Source of the DNA: Betaproteobacteria bacterium
GTDB lineage: Bacteria > Pseudomonadota > Gammaproteobacteria > Burkholderiales > Burkholderiaceae_C
Length of the DNA stretch: 64,000 bases
Assembly: GCA_947453725.1 (NCBI GenBank)
Contig: CANGHH010000016.1
Location: 1 to 64,000 of the forward strand
Reading direction: 5' to 3'
The position numbers were made by a program, and so were the translations under genes. This document shows, one piece after another, positions 33,858-42,891 of the stretch. The first letter of the stretch is position 1, and every line of letters starts with the position of its first letter. The notes under the pieces were generated by a model. It saw only the letters and a list, made by a program, of their open reading frames with translations. It did not search any database and was not told where the DNA came from.

Positions 33858-35774
33858 ATGACGCCTATCAAAAAACTGCTCAAGCGCGCCGGTGCACAGC
33901 CCCAGGTCGTCATCGCCGCGCTCGCCGCCGTGGTGCTGCTGGCCTGCCTGTCGGCCCTGTACCTCCAGGCCATTCGGGAGAGCAAAGCCCGCAAAAGTCC
34001 TGAAGCCCGGCAATTCGAGCAGGCGCCGGAAGACTGGCTGGACCATGAAAACACGGTCTCGCAGTTCCGCCGCGCACTGGACGGTGGACGGCTCGCGGCG
34101 GTGGGCCTGGCCGTCGCCCAGCCCGGGCTGGTGCTGTACACGATGAAAAGCGGCGAGAAGGCCAGTGCCACGGTGCCGGGCTGCACGGCGCAAGGTTGCG
34201 CTGGTACCGTGCTGGACCGTCTCGGCGACAAGAGCGCCGAGGCCGGCTTTGCGCTGGTCAGCCTCGATGTCGACCCGCGCACGGGCAGCCGCCGCGTGCT
34301 GGACTTCGCCGGCAAGGTGCTGTCACCCCTGCTGCTGCTGGGCACACTCGTGGCGGCGCTGTTCATGGCCACCAAACTGCAGACCGGCATGGGCGGCGCC
34401 GCTTCCAAGCTGGCGGCGCGACCGCAGACGCAATTTGCCGATGTCATCGGCAGCGAAGAAGCCAAGGCCGGCTTGAACCGCGTCAAGGCCTTCATGCACG
34501 ACCCGGGCCAGTACGCCAGGCTGGGCGCGTCGGCCCCCCGCGGTGTGCTGCTGGTGGGCCCGCCCGGCACTGGCAAGACCTTGCTGGCCAAGGCCCTGGC
34601 AGGCGAAAGCAAGGCCAACTTCATTGCGGTCGACGGCTCTTACTTCACCGCCATGTTCTACGGCGCCGGCGTCAGCAAGGTCAGGGAACTGTTCAAGCTG
34701 GCGCGCAAGAACGCACCCTGCGTGCTGTTCATCGACGAGGTCGACGGCATCGGCAAACGCAGCCAGGGCGGCCCTGGCGGCGGTGCAGAGTCCGAGCTGA
34801 ACCGCATCATCAACCGGGTGCTGGTCGAGATGGACGGCTTCGACAGCCTGGACAACGTCGTCGTCGTGGCCGCCACCAACCACGAGGACAACATCGACCC
34901 GGCGATGCGCCGGCCCGGCCGCTTCGACATGCTGGTGCGCCTGGGTCTGCCGACCTTGCCGGACCGCCAGCTTTTGTTCGATCTGTACATCGGCAAGCTG
35001 TCGCACGACGGTCGGGCCGACACCGCGGCGCTGGCGCGCATGACCGCCGGCCTGACGCCCGCTGACATCGCCAACACCGTCAACAAGGCTGCGTCCAGCG
35101 CGGCCGAGGCCGGGGCGCAGACCGTGACGCAAGAACATTTGCTGCGCGCCATCGAAACCCACCAGCTCGGTGGCGAGGTGTCGGCCGCGAAGGGCCTGCT
35201 CAGCGAAAGTACGCGCGAACGTCTGGCCTACCACGAGGCCGGCCACGCGCTGGTCGGCCACTGGCTGCAGCTCGGGGCGGTGGAGCGGGTGACCATCGAG
35301 CCGCGCGGCCAGGCCCTGGGCGTCACCTACATCAGCCGGGGCAGCGAAGACCCGCTTTACGCGCAGGCCGAACTCAGCAACCGCCTGGCGATGATGCTGG
35401 GCGGGCGCGAGGCCGAATTGCTGGTCAAGGGCAGCGTTTCCAGTGGCGCGTCCGACGACTTGAAGCGGGCCTCGGAACTGGCCATCAACATGGTCGGCTC
35501 ACTGGGATTCTCCAAGACCTTCGGTCTGCTGAGCGTGGCCGGCGTGCCCAAGGAACTGCTGGGCCCCGACATCCAGGCGGCGGTGCTCAAGGAAGCGCGG
35601 GCGATGCTCGAGCGCGCGCAGGCGCAATGCGAGCAACTGCTGAAGTCGCGACGCTGGCAACTCGATGCCCTGGCGCTGGCTTTGTTGCAGCGTGAGGTGC
35701 TCAGTGGCGACGAACTCAAGGGGCTGCTCACCGCAGGCGCTGAGCCCCTCGTCCAGGTTGAGAGTCTGGCCTGA
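33858..35774 (+). CDS. FtsH-like membrane AAA+ metalloprotease
   Basis: A 638-aa protein with the FtsH plan: transmembrane segment about 17-36, periplasmic domain, second transmembrane segment about 155-173, AAA+ domain with Walker A GPPGTGKT at 234-241 and Walker B VLFIDEVDG, the second region of homology with RRPGRFDM, and the zinc site HEAGH at 459-463. The periplasmic part contains two cysteines (GCTAQGC) unlike standard FtsH. Length fits FtsH, but sequence around the pore loop (YFTAMFYGAG) differs from the usual F-V-G, so it is likely a paralogue, not the housekeeping copy. It degrades membrane or stress proteins using ATP. Confidence 0.88.
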   Translation: MTPIKKLLKRAGAQPQVVIAALAAVVLLACLSALYLQAIRESKARKSPEARQFEQAPEDWLDHENTVSQFRRALDGGRLAAVGLAVAQPGLVLYTMKSGEKASATVPGCTAQGCAGTVLDRLGDKSAEAGFALVSLDVDPRTGSRRVLDFAGKVLSPLLLLGTLVAALFMATKLQTGMGGAASKLAARPQTQFADVIGSEEAKAGLNRVKAFMHDPGQYARLGASAPRGVLLVGPPGTGKTLLAKALAGESKANFIAVDGSYFTAMFYGAGVSKVRELFKLARKNAPCVLFIDEVDGIGKRSQGGPGGGAESELNRIINRVLVEMDGFDSLDNVVVVAATNHEDNIDPAMRRPGRFDMLVRLGLPTLPDRQLLFDLYIGKLSHDGRADTAALARMTAGLTPADIANTVNKAASSAAEAGAQTVTQEHLLRAIETHQLGGEVSAAKGLLSESTRERLAYHEAGHALVGHWLQLGAVERVTIEPRGQALGVTYISRGSEDPLYAQAELSNRLAMMLGGREAELLVKGSVSSGASDDLKRASELAINMVGSLGFSKTFGLLSVAGVPKELLGPDIQAAVLKEARAMLERAQAQCEQLLKSRRWQLDALALALLQREVLSGDELKGLLTAGAEPLVQVESLA

Positions 35775-35922
35775 TTGCACTTCGGTAAAGGGCATCGGCC
35801 CCGGCCGTTCGGCAGCCTGCAGAACGTTTCCCGAGTAGGCCGAGATGGGCAGGTGCGGGAACAGACTGATGTGCGCCGGCCTGCCCCGCTTCCCCACCCC
35901 GCGCCAGCAAAGGAAAGCCCTC

Positions 35923-35997
35923 GTGAACCGAATCGTTGTGCTCGTGGGTGCCATCGTCATCATCCTTTTCGTGCTGGGTTTTCTCGGGCTGCGTTGA
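35923..35997 (+). CDS. 24-aa single-span membrane protein
   Basis: A 24-codon reading frame starting GTG at 35923 (MNRIVVLVGAIVIILF, then VLGFLGLR) and ending TGA at 35997. GGAAAG lies about 8 nt upstream. The peptide is one hydrophobic helix with a basic N-terminus and an LGLR end. I recognise very similar short proteins in other Burkholderiales. It stands alone between the FtsH-like gene and the convergent CheB-type gene. Possible roles include modulating a membrane protein such as the adjacent protease; this is inference. Confidence 0.6.
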   Translation: MNRIVVLVGAIVIILFVLGFLGLR

Positions 35998-36163
35998 GGG
36001 AATTCGCACTGCGCACTGTCTCGCTGCTCGGGCGTGTGCTGGCCTTGTCCGAGGCCGTACGCCAAGGCCTCGGCACCGGCCCTGGAAACCCGCGAACCCT
36101 TGGCCGACCGCCCCGCTTGATGCCGCTACAGCCAAATCCAACTGGCCGATGCCCAGCGCGACT

Positions 36164-36766
36164 TCAGGTAGCGGCCCGCTGTGGGTAGGCGATGCGCCGG
36201 ATGGCCAGCGCCATCTCTTCAGGCGACAGCACGAAGTCGATGCACCCGGTGGCGATCGCGCTCTCGGGCATGTCGGGTTGCTTCGCCGTTTCCAGCTTCT
36301 GTGCGATGGTGATGCCGCCGACCTGCTGAATGCCGCACAGCGCAGCGGCGCCATCGCCGTCATAGCCCGACACGATGACGGCAATCAGCTTGCCGTCCCA
36401 ATGCGCGATCAGTGAGTGCAGGAAAACCGTGATGACGTCGGGCCAGCCGCGTGGCTTGGAGATCGGCCTGAGGTGGAAGGCGCCACCTTCGGCGTGCAGG
36501 TCACGGTTGGAGGGAATGATGTAGACCCGGTTGGGCTCGATCAGCAGCCGGTCGCTGATGAGTTCGGCGGGCATGGCGGTGCAACTCGGCAGGATGGTGT
36601 GCAGCTGCGTGGGGAAGCGGGTGATGTGGTTGACGATGACGATGGCCACGTCCAGGTCCGCCGGGAGGTGTTTGAGCAGGCGGATGTAAGCGTCCAGCCC
36701 GCCAGCGGAGCCGCCCACGCAAACCACCGGGAAGTCCCTGCGCCGGGCTGGGTGCTGGTCGCTCAC
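36164..36766 (-). CDS. Stand-alone CheB-type methylesterase domain
   Basis: A 200-aa protein consisting of the CheB esterase domain only. The triad is present: S20 in VGGSAGGLDA, a histidine in VIVNHITRF, and an aspartate in VSGYDGDGAAAL. CheB removes methyl groups or deamidates glutamines on chemoreceptors. There is no receiver domain, so phosphorylation control is absent or comes from a partner. GTG 36766 is chosen because SDQHPARRR precedes the conserved strand and AAGCGGGG lies upstream; the frame is open further but without similarity. No other chemotaxis gene is adjacent, except a receptor fragment near 60.3 kb. Confidence 0.8.
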   Translation of the reverse strand: MSDQHPARRRDFPVVCVGGSAGGLDAYIRLLKHLPADLDVAIVIVNHITRFPTQLHTILPSCTAMPAELISDRLLIEPNRVYIIPSNRDLHAEGGAFHLRPISKPRGWPDVITVFLHSLIAHWDGKLIAVIVSGYDGDGAAALCGIQQVGGITIAQKLETAKQPDMPESAIATGCIDFVLSPEEMALAIRRIAYPQRAAT

Positions 36767-37122
36767 CCCGCTTCCCCGACTGGGGTTTCGGATTCCCTGG
36801 GGTGAAGGGTCCAGCCCGGTCTCGGTCCGCACAGGGTCTTCCAAGCTCGATCTCCTGAACAGGGGTTCCGCGGGCCCGCGCTTCTCGATCTGACAAGCGC
36901 TCGGCCCAGGTTGCGGAGTCTGACCGGCAGGCCAGGCATCGATCCGTGCGATGTCGAACAGACCGCTGCCCGCCCGCATCCGCGCATCCGGGCGATGTGC
37001 TCCCGCGCACCGACTGCGCCGCGCCCACGCCGCCAACATGGGGCCGAAAGGCGGGGCAGGCGCTCCGCCAGGTGCTCTCCGAGCGCCGCACCGCGAAGGC
37101 AACATCATGGATCGGCAAGTGC

Positions 37123-37848
37123 ATGGCTGACGGAGAACGTTGGCTGCTGTTGGGTCTCTTGTGGCCGTTGCTGTGGTTGCAGGCCCGGCACGTTCGGCGC
37201 ACCACGCGACGGATGCCGGAGCCGCCGGGTCACCGCGCCGGTACGGCAGGACGCGGCTCGCTCATGCGCTTGCTGGTCGCCGGCGACTCAGGCGCCGCCG
37301 GCGTCGGTGCCGAGAGCCAGGAACAGGCGCTGTGTGGGCAGCTGGTCCGCCGGCTCAGCCGCCATCACAGGGTTCAGTGGCGCGTGCTGGCCGTCAATGG
37401 ACTGGATTCGCCGGGCCTGCTCAAATTGCTGCAAGACGCACCTTCGGCACGTTACGACGTGGTGGTGCTCTCCATGGGCGCCAACGACGCCACGGGCTTG
37501 TGCGCCCCGCTGCAGTGGGCACAGTGGCAGAACCGGCTCGCCGAAGTGATCGTCGACCGCTACGCCCCCGCCCTGCTGGTGCACAGCGCCGTGCCGCCCA
37601 TGCACGACTGCAAGGCCCTGCCGCAGCCCCTGCGCTGGTTCATGGGCCGCTGGGCGCGGCAGATGAATGCCGTTCTGGCGAGCCAACTGGCCAACCAGAG
37701 CCGCCGCACCTTGCACTGGCATCCGCTGAGCACGACGAGCGCCGGCATGGCCGTGGACGGCATGCATCCCAGTGCCCAGGGCTACGCGGTCTGGGCTGAT
37801 GGCCTGAGCCGGCACATCCTTGCAGGTCAGGACCAACGGGCGGAATGA
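37123..37848 (+). CDS. SGNH/GDSL hydrolase
   Basis: A 241-aa esterase-like protein. Block I is LVAGDSGAAG (nucleophile S56), block III is SMGANDATG, and block V is DGMHPSAQGY with the catalytic D-x-x-H. An N-terminal hydrophobic segment (residues 7-20, LLLGLLWPLLWL) may anchor it in the inner membrane or serve as a signal. The family hydrolyses esters of lipids or carbohydrates; the substrate is unknown. ATG 37123 is taken because the hydrophobic segment follows directly. It converges on the AI-2E family gene, with 28 bp between stops. Confidence 0.8.
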   Translation: MADGERWLLLGLLWPLLWLQARHVRRTTRRMPEPPGHRAGTAGRGSLMRLLVAGDSGAAGVGAESQEQALCGQLVRRLSRHHRVQWRVLAVNGLDSPGLLKLLQDAPSARYDVVVLSMGANDATGLCAPLQWAQWQNRLAEVIVDRYAPALLVHSAVPPMHDCKALPQPLRWFMGRWARQMNAVLASQLANQSRRTLHWHPLSTTSAGMAVDGMHPSAQGYAVWADGLSRHILAGQDQRAE

Positions 37849-37876
37849 GCGCTGCTTGGTTTGCACAAGGCCAGGG

Positions 37877-39079
37877 TCAGGCTCCCAGCAGTTCACCGAG
37901 GGGTTTGAAGTCGTCAATGCGGTCGCACACGGCCTTCGCAACCATCATCAGCGGCGCGCCCAGCAGCAGTCCCCAGACGCCCCACAACCAGCCCCAGGCG
38001 AGCACACCCACGAAGATCACCACCGGGCTCATGCGGCTGGCGCGTCCGGTCAGCCACGGGGTGAGCAGGTTGCCGGCTACCGTGTGGATGAACAGCGACG
38101 CGCCACCCGTCAGCAGCGCCATGCCGAGGGTACCGAACTGCAGGAAAGCCAGCAGCGCTGCGGCGCCACTGATCACGATGGCACCGAGGTAGGGGACCAG
38201 ATTCAGCACGGCAGCGGCGACCCCCACTGCAGCCGCGTTGTTCAAGCCGATGGCGGCGAAGGCGAGCCAGGTCACCGCGCCGACCAGCGCGCTGGTCAGG
38301 ATCTGCACCAGCAGATAGCGCTGGATCTGCCCGGTGATCTCGTCGAGCACCTGGATCGTGATCTTCTTCTGGCTGAAGGCGGGCCCGGCGATCCTCACCA
38401 TCTTGCGGCGAAAGGTGTCGCCGGACGCGATCAGGAAATAAGCGATGAAGAACACGACCGTCGCCTGACTGACCAGGCCGGCCAGCCCCAGCGTGCCGCT
38501 CCACAGGTAGTCCTTGACGTCGAAGCGCTGCCGCTCGACCTGCACCCGGGTCACGCCCTTGCCGGCTAACGGCGCCGCCGAGCCGCTCTCCTCGGCGGCG
38601 GCCTCGAGTTTCTCCGCCGCCCGTTGCACCTTCTGGATGGGACCCTCGGAAGTGCCGCGCGTGACCCGCAGCGAGTCGCGAAATTTCTGCGCCGCGTCGG
38701 GCAGGGATTCGACCAGGGCCGCGGCGTCGTCGCTGAGGGTATAGGCCGTCGAACCGAGACCACACACGACGGCGACCAGCAGCACCGCGGCGCCAAGCGC
38801 CCGCGGTATGTGCCAGCCTTGCAGATGGTCCACCGCCGGTGACAGCGCATAACTGGCCATCAGCCCGAGCAGGACCGGAATGAACACGGCGCTGGCCCAG
38901 CGCAAAGCGTAGGCGCAGGCCACCAGCGCGATCACCACCAGCGCCAAGCCGCGGACGTCGATGGGCGTGTGCAGGTGTGCCGGCTCGGCCGGGGCCGTAT
39001 CGCGGTCGGCCGTGTCGGCTTGGGCCTCGGGCGGCACGCCGGGCGGGGGGGCAGCTTGGACGTCAGTGCGGGCGACCAT
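37877..39079 (-). CDS. AI-2E family transporter
   Basis: A 400-aa membrane protein of the AI-2E/YdiK-PerM family (PF01594). It begins with a hydrophilic tail (1-45), then paired helices (about 47-90), a soluble periplasmic-like domain (about 110-190), and the conserved C-terminal half with FIAYFLIASGD, LNLVPYLGAIVI and the final PLMMVAKAVCDRIDDF. The family exports small molecules or ions; quorum-signal transport is shown only for a few members. ATG 39079 has GGAG 7 nt upstream and is preferred over the GTG one codon earlier. Confidence 0.85.
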   Translation of the reverse strand: MVARTDVQAAPPPGVPPEAQADTADRDTAPAEPAHLHTPIDVRGLALVVIALVACAYALRWASAVFIPVLLGLMASYALSPAVDHLQGWHIPRALGAAVLLVAVVCGLGSTAYTLSDDAAALVESLPDAAQKFRDSLRVTRGTSEGPIQKVQRAAEKLEAAAEESGSAAPLAGKGVTRVQVERQRFDVKDYLWSGTLGLAGLVSQATVVFFIAYFLIASGDTFRRKMVRIAGPAFSQKKITIQVLDEITGQIQRYLLVQILTSALVGAVTWLAFAAIGLNNAAAVGVAAAVLNLVPYLGAIVISGAAALLAFLQFGTLGMALLTGGASLFIHTVAGNLLTPWLTGRASRMSPVVIFVGVLAWGWLWGVWGLLLGAPLMMVAKAVCDRIDDFKPLGELLGA

Positions 39080-39614
39080 CACGAAGCTCCGAGGCTGGGC
39101 AGGGGCGGGACGGTCATCTGTTCGACAGCAAACGGAGAACCGCGCTTGAACTCACCGCCCCAGAGCGACCGATCGAAACCGTGCAGCGGTTCACGGCGGC
39201 GCTGCGCACCAAACCGGAATACCTGAGCCCGCCCAGCTGCCGCCATGGTTGGTTGCCTTCGCAGGGACAGGAGCGCAGCCCGAGCAGCCGAAGCCGTTGA
39301 AGGCTGAGGGCCGGCTGGAGACTACAGGGCGCCTTCAGTAGCCAATCTGTCGGCTTCTATGAAGCCGGCAATGCCGTTCTCCGGGCCGGTTCGGCGCACG
39401 GACTCGATCGATCCAGTCTTGTGTTCATCGACACCTTCGATGCTGGTCCGTCCCGCTGTCGCCGACGTGCTGGAGATTTCCACGGCCGCCTTGTCTTCGA
39501 AGCACTCAAGCCGCAGTGGATCGCGGCCACGCGCAAGGCGTCCACGACCTGCCGCCGCTTGAGTGGTCGTGCCGGGCAGGCCAGGTGCCTTGACACGGCG
39601 GGCAGCCCGTTGCT
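39080..39614. other. Gene-poor region
   Basis: About 535 bp between the AI-2E gene and the csbD-like gene. A minus-strand frame at 39322-39618 contains a 60-residue stretch with gene-like composition (ending IEADRLATEGAL), but it has no convincing start or family, so I do not call it. Nothing else is supported here. Confidence 0.45.
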
Positions 39615-39797
39615 TCACGGGTGCGTGATGTCCTTCAGCACTTCCTTGACATCGCCAACGGCCTTCTGCCGCTGGCCCTCGACCTGCTTGTGGATGCCTT
39701 TGGCCTGCTGCTCGGTACTCCCGATCACCCTGCCGGTGGTCTCCTGCACCTTGCCGGCGGCGTCCTTGAGCGAGCCCTTGACTTGATCCTTGTTCAT
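39615..39797 (-). CDS. CsbD-family stress protein
   Basis: A 60-aa hydrophilic protein starting MNKDQVKGSLKDAAGKVQET, the hallmark of CsbD-like proteins. These small, highly charged helical proteins are made under general stress; their molecular action is unknown. The sequence has the internal repeat K-x2-G-x-x-K with Q-rich helices and ends VKEVLKDITHP. ATG 39797 follows an AAGGTGA ribosome-binding sequence. A PRC-barrel remnant lies upstream, and similar pairs are common in stress clusters of Burkholderiales. Confidence 0.85.
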   Translation of the reverse strand: MNKDQVKGSLKDAAGKVQETTGRVIGSTEQQAKGIHKQVEGQRQKAVGDVKEVLKDITHP

Positions 39798-39855
39798 ACA
39801 GTCACCTTGAGTTGAAGTTGCAGAAATTGCACGGCGAACCCGGCCGTGCAGCGGT

Positions 39856-39985
39856 TCACGCCGGGCCGCAGGGCGTGCCATAGAGCTTGTGCACGCCAGC
39901 GGCCCGGGTGTTGTCGGAAATGGGCGGCCCGCGGTCCTTGCTGAACCCCGGCGCGTCCTTCGGTACGGCCTTCGGAACGTTCGGG
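39856..39985 (-). pseudogene. PRC-barrel gene 3' fragment
   Basis: The minus strand reads PKDAPGFSKDR then ISDNTRAAGVHKLYGTP before a TGA at 39856, paralleling LKDAPGFDKDR then MSDRTWATGVHKFYGTP at the end of the intact PRC-barrel gene at 31552. The barrel itself is missing. Similarity at DNA level continues upstream into non-coding sequence (a CTGTGCG-GAGCGAAC motif in both). It is a partial duplicate, now dead. Confidence 0.7.
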
Positions 39986-40227
39986 GCGTCGCGGGCGAGG
40001 CCGTTGGTCCGCACGCTTTTCTCCTGGTGTTCACGGTTGGGTCGTCTTGCCTGGCAGATGCGCCGCAGTTCGGGACCGCTTGGCTGAAGATAGACAGGCC
40101 GGCGCAGGGTGTCTGTGCGAGAGCGAACAGAGTCCTGCCCGCCTCTTCGTCTCGGGCGCTGGGTGCGTCACAGCACGGACCGCCGCGGCGGGAATGATCG
40201 CCCGCACGGCGAGGCCGGGCAGCGAGC

Positions 40228-40350
40228 GACTGGCGCAACCGCCCGCTCAGCGAGCCACCCCGCGGTTACCACGGGGTGCAGACGGGCGACGACTACGTGC
40301 TTGCGGCCATCGCCACAGGCGTGATCCTGCAACGCAGGCTGCACAACTGA
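40228..40350 (+). pseudogene. RcnB-family 3' fragment
   Basis: About 40 codons reading DWRNRPLSEPPRGYHG then VQTGDDYVLAAIATGVIL and ending in TGA at 40350. The P-P-x-G-Y-x-x-V and V-L-x-A-I-A-T-G-x-I pattern is the C-terminus of periplasmic RcnB-like (DUF1236/RcnB) proteins linked to nickel/cobalt homeostasis. The signal peptide and first half are not found upstream. A gene remnant. Confidence 0.55.
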
Positions 40351-40357
40351 CCCATCC

Positions 40358-41107
40358 TCAGGGCGGCCGCAGGCTTGACTGTTTGTCTGGAACGGGGCAA
40401 GCGTGGCGGGATGCAGCCGCACGACCGGCGTCTCCACGCCAAGGGCGTCCGGTTTCGGGTGACCTGGAAGGAATGCCACGGCAGTTCCTCCAGACGCGGT
40501 CGACGAGCAGCCAGGCGAGTGCCCAGCCGGTGCCGAAAGCCCAGCCGCCGATGACGTCGGTTCCCCAGTGCAGGCCCAGGACCACACGGCTGATGCCCAC
40601 CAACAAGGACAACAGCAGCGACGCCGACAGGATGAAGGCACGTTCGGCATTGCGCCTGCGCGTTGCGGCAACCAGCGCGCCGATGGTCAGGAAGGCGATG
40701 GCGGACATGCCGGCGTGCCCACTCGGAAAGCTCGATCCGTTGACCGCGAAGGCTGCGTAGATCGGATCCGGTCGCCAGCGCCCGTAGGCCGTCTTGAAAA
40801 AGGCCACCAGGATGGCCCCACAGACCATCGAGACCGTGACCAGGGCCGCCGTGCGTTGCTGCGCGACCAGCAGCAGGTAGCCCACGGTCAGCAGCGTGAA
40901 GAGGGTCAGCACCGCGGTGCTGCCCAGCCCGCTGAAGTCGCGCATGACCGTGACCATGCCGGGGTGTGCGTCCCGCAAGGCCTGTGCGCCTTGCAGCATT
41001 GCCGCGTCGAAGTGGCGCGTGTCGCCCTCGAGCACCTCGCCGCCGAGCAGCGCGAAGGCCAGTGCCATCAGGGTGGCGGCGAACGCGACGGCCAGGGTCT
41101 TGCCCAC
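40358..41107 (-). CDS. PAP2-family phosphatase
   Basis: A 249-aa membrane phosphatase. The three-part signature is complete: KTAYGRWRP (K-x6-R-P), FPSGHAG (PSGH), and SRVVLGLHWGTDVIGG (S-R-x5-H-x3-D). PAP2 enzymes remove phosphate from phosphatidate, undecaprenyl diphosphate or similar lipids at the periplasmic face. Six hydrophobic segments can be counted. The C-terminal 40 residues are Arg/Pro-rich and probably cytoplasmic. The gene starts 9 bp after the DUF3943 gene on the same strand and is likely co-transcribed with it. Confidence 0.88.
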   Translation of the reverse strand: MGKTLAVAFAATLMALAFALLGGEVLEGDTRHFDAAMLQGAQALRDAHPGMVTVMRDFSGLGSTAVLTLFTLLTVGYLLLVAQQRTAALVTVSMVCGAILVAFFKTAYGRWRPDPIYAAFAVNGSSFPSGHAGMSAIAFLTIGALVAATRRRNAERAFILSASLLLSLLVGISRVVLGLHWGTDVIGGWAFGTGWALAWLLVDRVWRNCRGIPSRSPETGRPWRGDAGRAAASRHACPVPDKQSSLRPP

Positions 41108-41116
41108 GTCCTGCTG

Positions 41117-42520
41117 TCAGTTGAGGCTCGGCGTCCGCCAATCCACCACGCCGTTCCCTTCGCGGCCGACCAGGGTGTAGAACAGGCCGATGCGGGCCAG
41201 CGACTGCCGACGGCCGGAGACATCGGGCGAACTCGAACTGCGGTGCGACCAGGCGTAATTCACGCCGACGGCGTGCCGGCCCTGGATGCGCCAGGTCAGG
41301 GCCGTGTCGACATTGGCAATCTCGTCGCGCCCGGCATTGCGCTGGTCGATGCTGCCCATCGACACCATGCGCGCCAGCATGTCGGCCGAGAAGTCGGCAC
41401 CGACGACGCCGCGCAGCCCGAGGGCGAAGCGCGGCGCCACGCCGTAGTGGTAGTCGCGCTCGTCGGTCGTCCGGTGCGTGGTGCTGGCGGCCGCATAGCC
41501 CAGGCCGGCGAGCGCGGTGCCCTGAACCGCAATGGTCTGTGTCGCCCACCATTGCCCGGTGGTGCCCAGCGACAGCGAGGTGGTCGAGACGTGGAAAATT
41601 TGCGGCGCCAGGTAGTCGTAGCTGCCGTACAGGCCCCAGATGCCGCGGTAGTCGGGGCCGATGGCGTGGTCAGCCCCCCAGAGCAGGCCGGTGGTGCTCA
41701 GGCCCTCGATGCCGTTGGCGCTGGAGACCATGACCCGCGTGGTGAAGAAGTCGAAAGGTCGCTTGTAGCTGTAGCCGGGCGTGCCCGGCAGGCCATAGTC
41801 GATGGCGAAGTCGATGGTGGTCCCGTTGACCTTGAAGTCGACCGGCGTGTCGAAGCTGTGCTGCACGGCATGCGTGGCACCGATGCGAAGCCGGCCGTAG
41901 TAACTCGGTTCGTGGTCCGAAAACGCCATGCTGAAGCGCGTGCCGAAGATCATCCGGTTGAGGCCGACGCCGGGCGAAATGACGGCAGCCAGGCCGTTGC
42001 GCCAGGCCGCAGGCAACCCGCTGCGCTCGCTCAGAACCAGGTGCGCCATACGGAACAAGGGCTCGCCGAGGAAGCTGCCGGCGATGCCACTGGCGATCTG
42101 GTCGTTGCGCGAAGGCGGCGTCTTCTCGCCCGTGATCTCCCACCAGGCGCTGCCAGCGAAGGTGAGTGCCGCGGCTTCCCAGTAGCTGAGCCCGCTGGCA
42201 CGACCGGCCCCGTGGTACAGCGAGCCCTGGTAAGGGTGGGCGAACTGGTTGATCGAGAAAGGGTCGTTGTCCACGACCCAGGGCCCGCGCAGGTTGCGCC
42301 GTATCGAGCCCAGGCTGACGTCGTAGTCCTTGGACCCGCTGACGCGGCGGTTGAAGTTGCTGAGGATGAGGTCGAAGCCGATGATCTCGAGCGCCGGCAC
42401 GACGAAGCGCTTGTCGGGCTCTGCCGCCGGCGCCGTCGTTTGGGCAGGTGCCGCCTGCCAGGCCAGGCTCAGCAGCAGCGGCAGGGCCTGGTAGCACGCC
42501 GATGGGGTGTCGGGCTTCAT
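41117..42520 (-). CDS. DUF3943 outer-membrane-type protein
   Basis: A 467-aa exported protein. The signal peptide ends about PAQ-TT. PWVVDNDPFSINQFAHPYQGSLYHGAGRASGLSYWEAAALTFAGS is the DUF3943 signature in the first third. Alternating hydrophobic strands with aromatic girdles follow (YYGRLRIGATHAVQHSF, IWGLYGSYDYLAP), as in a small outer-membrane beta barrel. The family often lies beside PAP2 phosphatase genes, as here. The stop codon is followed after 9 bp by PAP2. It overlaps the DUF5329 gene by 4 bp. Function unknown; lipid transfer or remodelling is plausible. Confidence 0.8.
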   Translation of the reverse strand: MKPDTPSACYQALPLLLSLAWQAAPAQTTAPAAEPDKRFVVPALEIIGFDLILSNFNRRVSGSKDYDVSLGSIRRNLRGPWVVDNDPFSINQFAHPYQGSLYHGAGRASGLSYWEAAALTFAGSAWWEITGEKTPPSRNDQIASGIAGSFLGEPLFRMAHLVLSERSGLPAAWRNGLAAVISPGVGLNRMIFGTRFSMAFSDHEPSYYGRLRIGATHAVQHSFDTPVDFKVNGTTIDFAIDYGLPGTPGYSYKRPFDFFTTRVMVSSANGIEGLSTTGLLWGADHAIGPDYRGIWGLYGSYDYLAPQIFHVSTTSLSLGTTGQWWATQTIAVQGTALAGLGYAAASTTHRTTDERDYHYGVAPRFALGLRGVVGADFSADMLARMVSMGSIDQRNAGRDEIANVDTALTWRIQGRHAVGVNYAWSHRSSSSPDVSGRRQSLARIGLFYTLVGREGNGVVDWRTPSLN

Positions 42521-42891
42521 GGCCTGCTCCGCAGCCGCGCGAGTTCGTCACGCAGCCATTGCTGGCTCGTCATCAGCGCGCCGCCCTGGCAACGCACCCG
42601 GTAGGGCTGGCCACTGAGGCTGCTTTCCGTGGCGGCCTTGTCGATGAACTGCTCCGCGCTCTGGATCAGGTCCCTCGCAACCAGGGCGTCGTACTTGGTT
42701 CGCAAGTGCTCCTGCGCGGCCGGCGAGGCGTACCAGCTGCCGTTGCGCTCGAATTCGCAGCCGCTGCCCTCGACATAGCCCAGCAGGAAGTTCACCTCGA
42801 TGTGCACGCTCGTTGCAGGCGCGGCACACGCCGCGCGCGCCCCGACGAGGCACAGCATCAGCACCACCGGAACGCTCGATCGCCTTGTCAT
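42517..42891 (-). CDS. DUF5329 secreted protein
   Basis: A 124-aa periplasmic protein with signal peptide (cleavage about ACA-AP). The conserved core is INFLL/LGYVEGSGCEFERNGSWYASPAAQEHLRTKY followed by SAEQFIDKAATESSLSGQPYRVRC, ending in a WL-x2-EL-x2-LR helix. Two cysteines (about 46 and 101) could form a disulfide. Matches DUF5329, a family without known function. Its stop overlaps the DUF3943 start (ATGA), so DUF5329, DUF3943 and PAP2 form an operon. Confidence 0.8.
   Translation of the reverse strand: MTRRSSVPVVLMLCLVGARAACAAPATSVHIEVNFLLGYVEGSGCEFERNGSWYASPAAQEHLRTKYDALVARDLIQSAEQFIDKAATESSLSGQPYRVRCQGGALMTSQQWLRDELARLRSRP

Noticed and set aside
39322..39618. 98-codon minus-strand frame before the csbD-like gene
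   Set aside because: Part of it has gene-like composition, but there is no plausible start and no family. Left uncalled.
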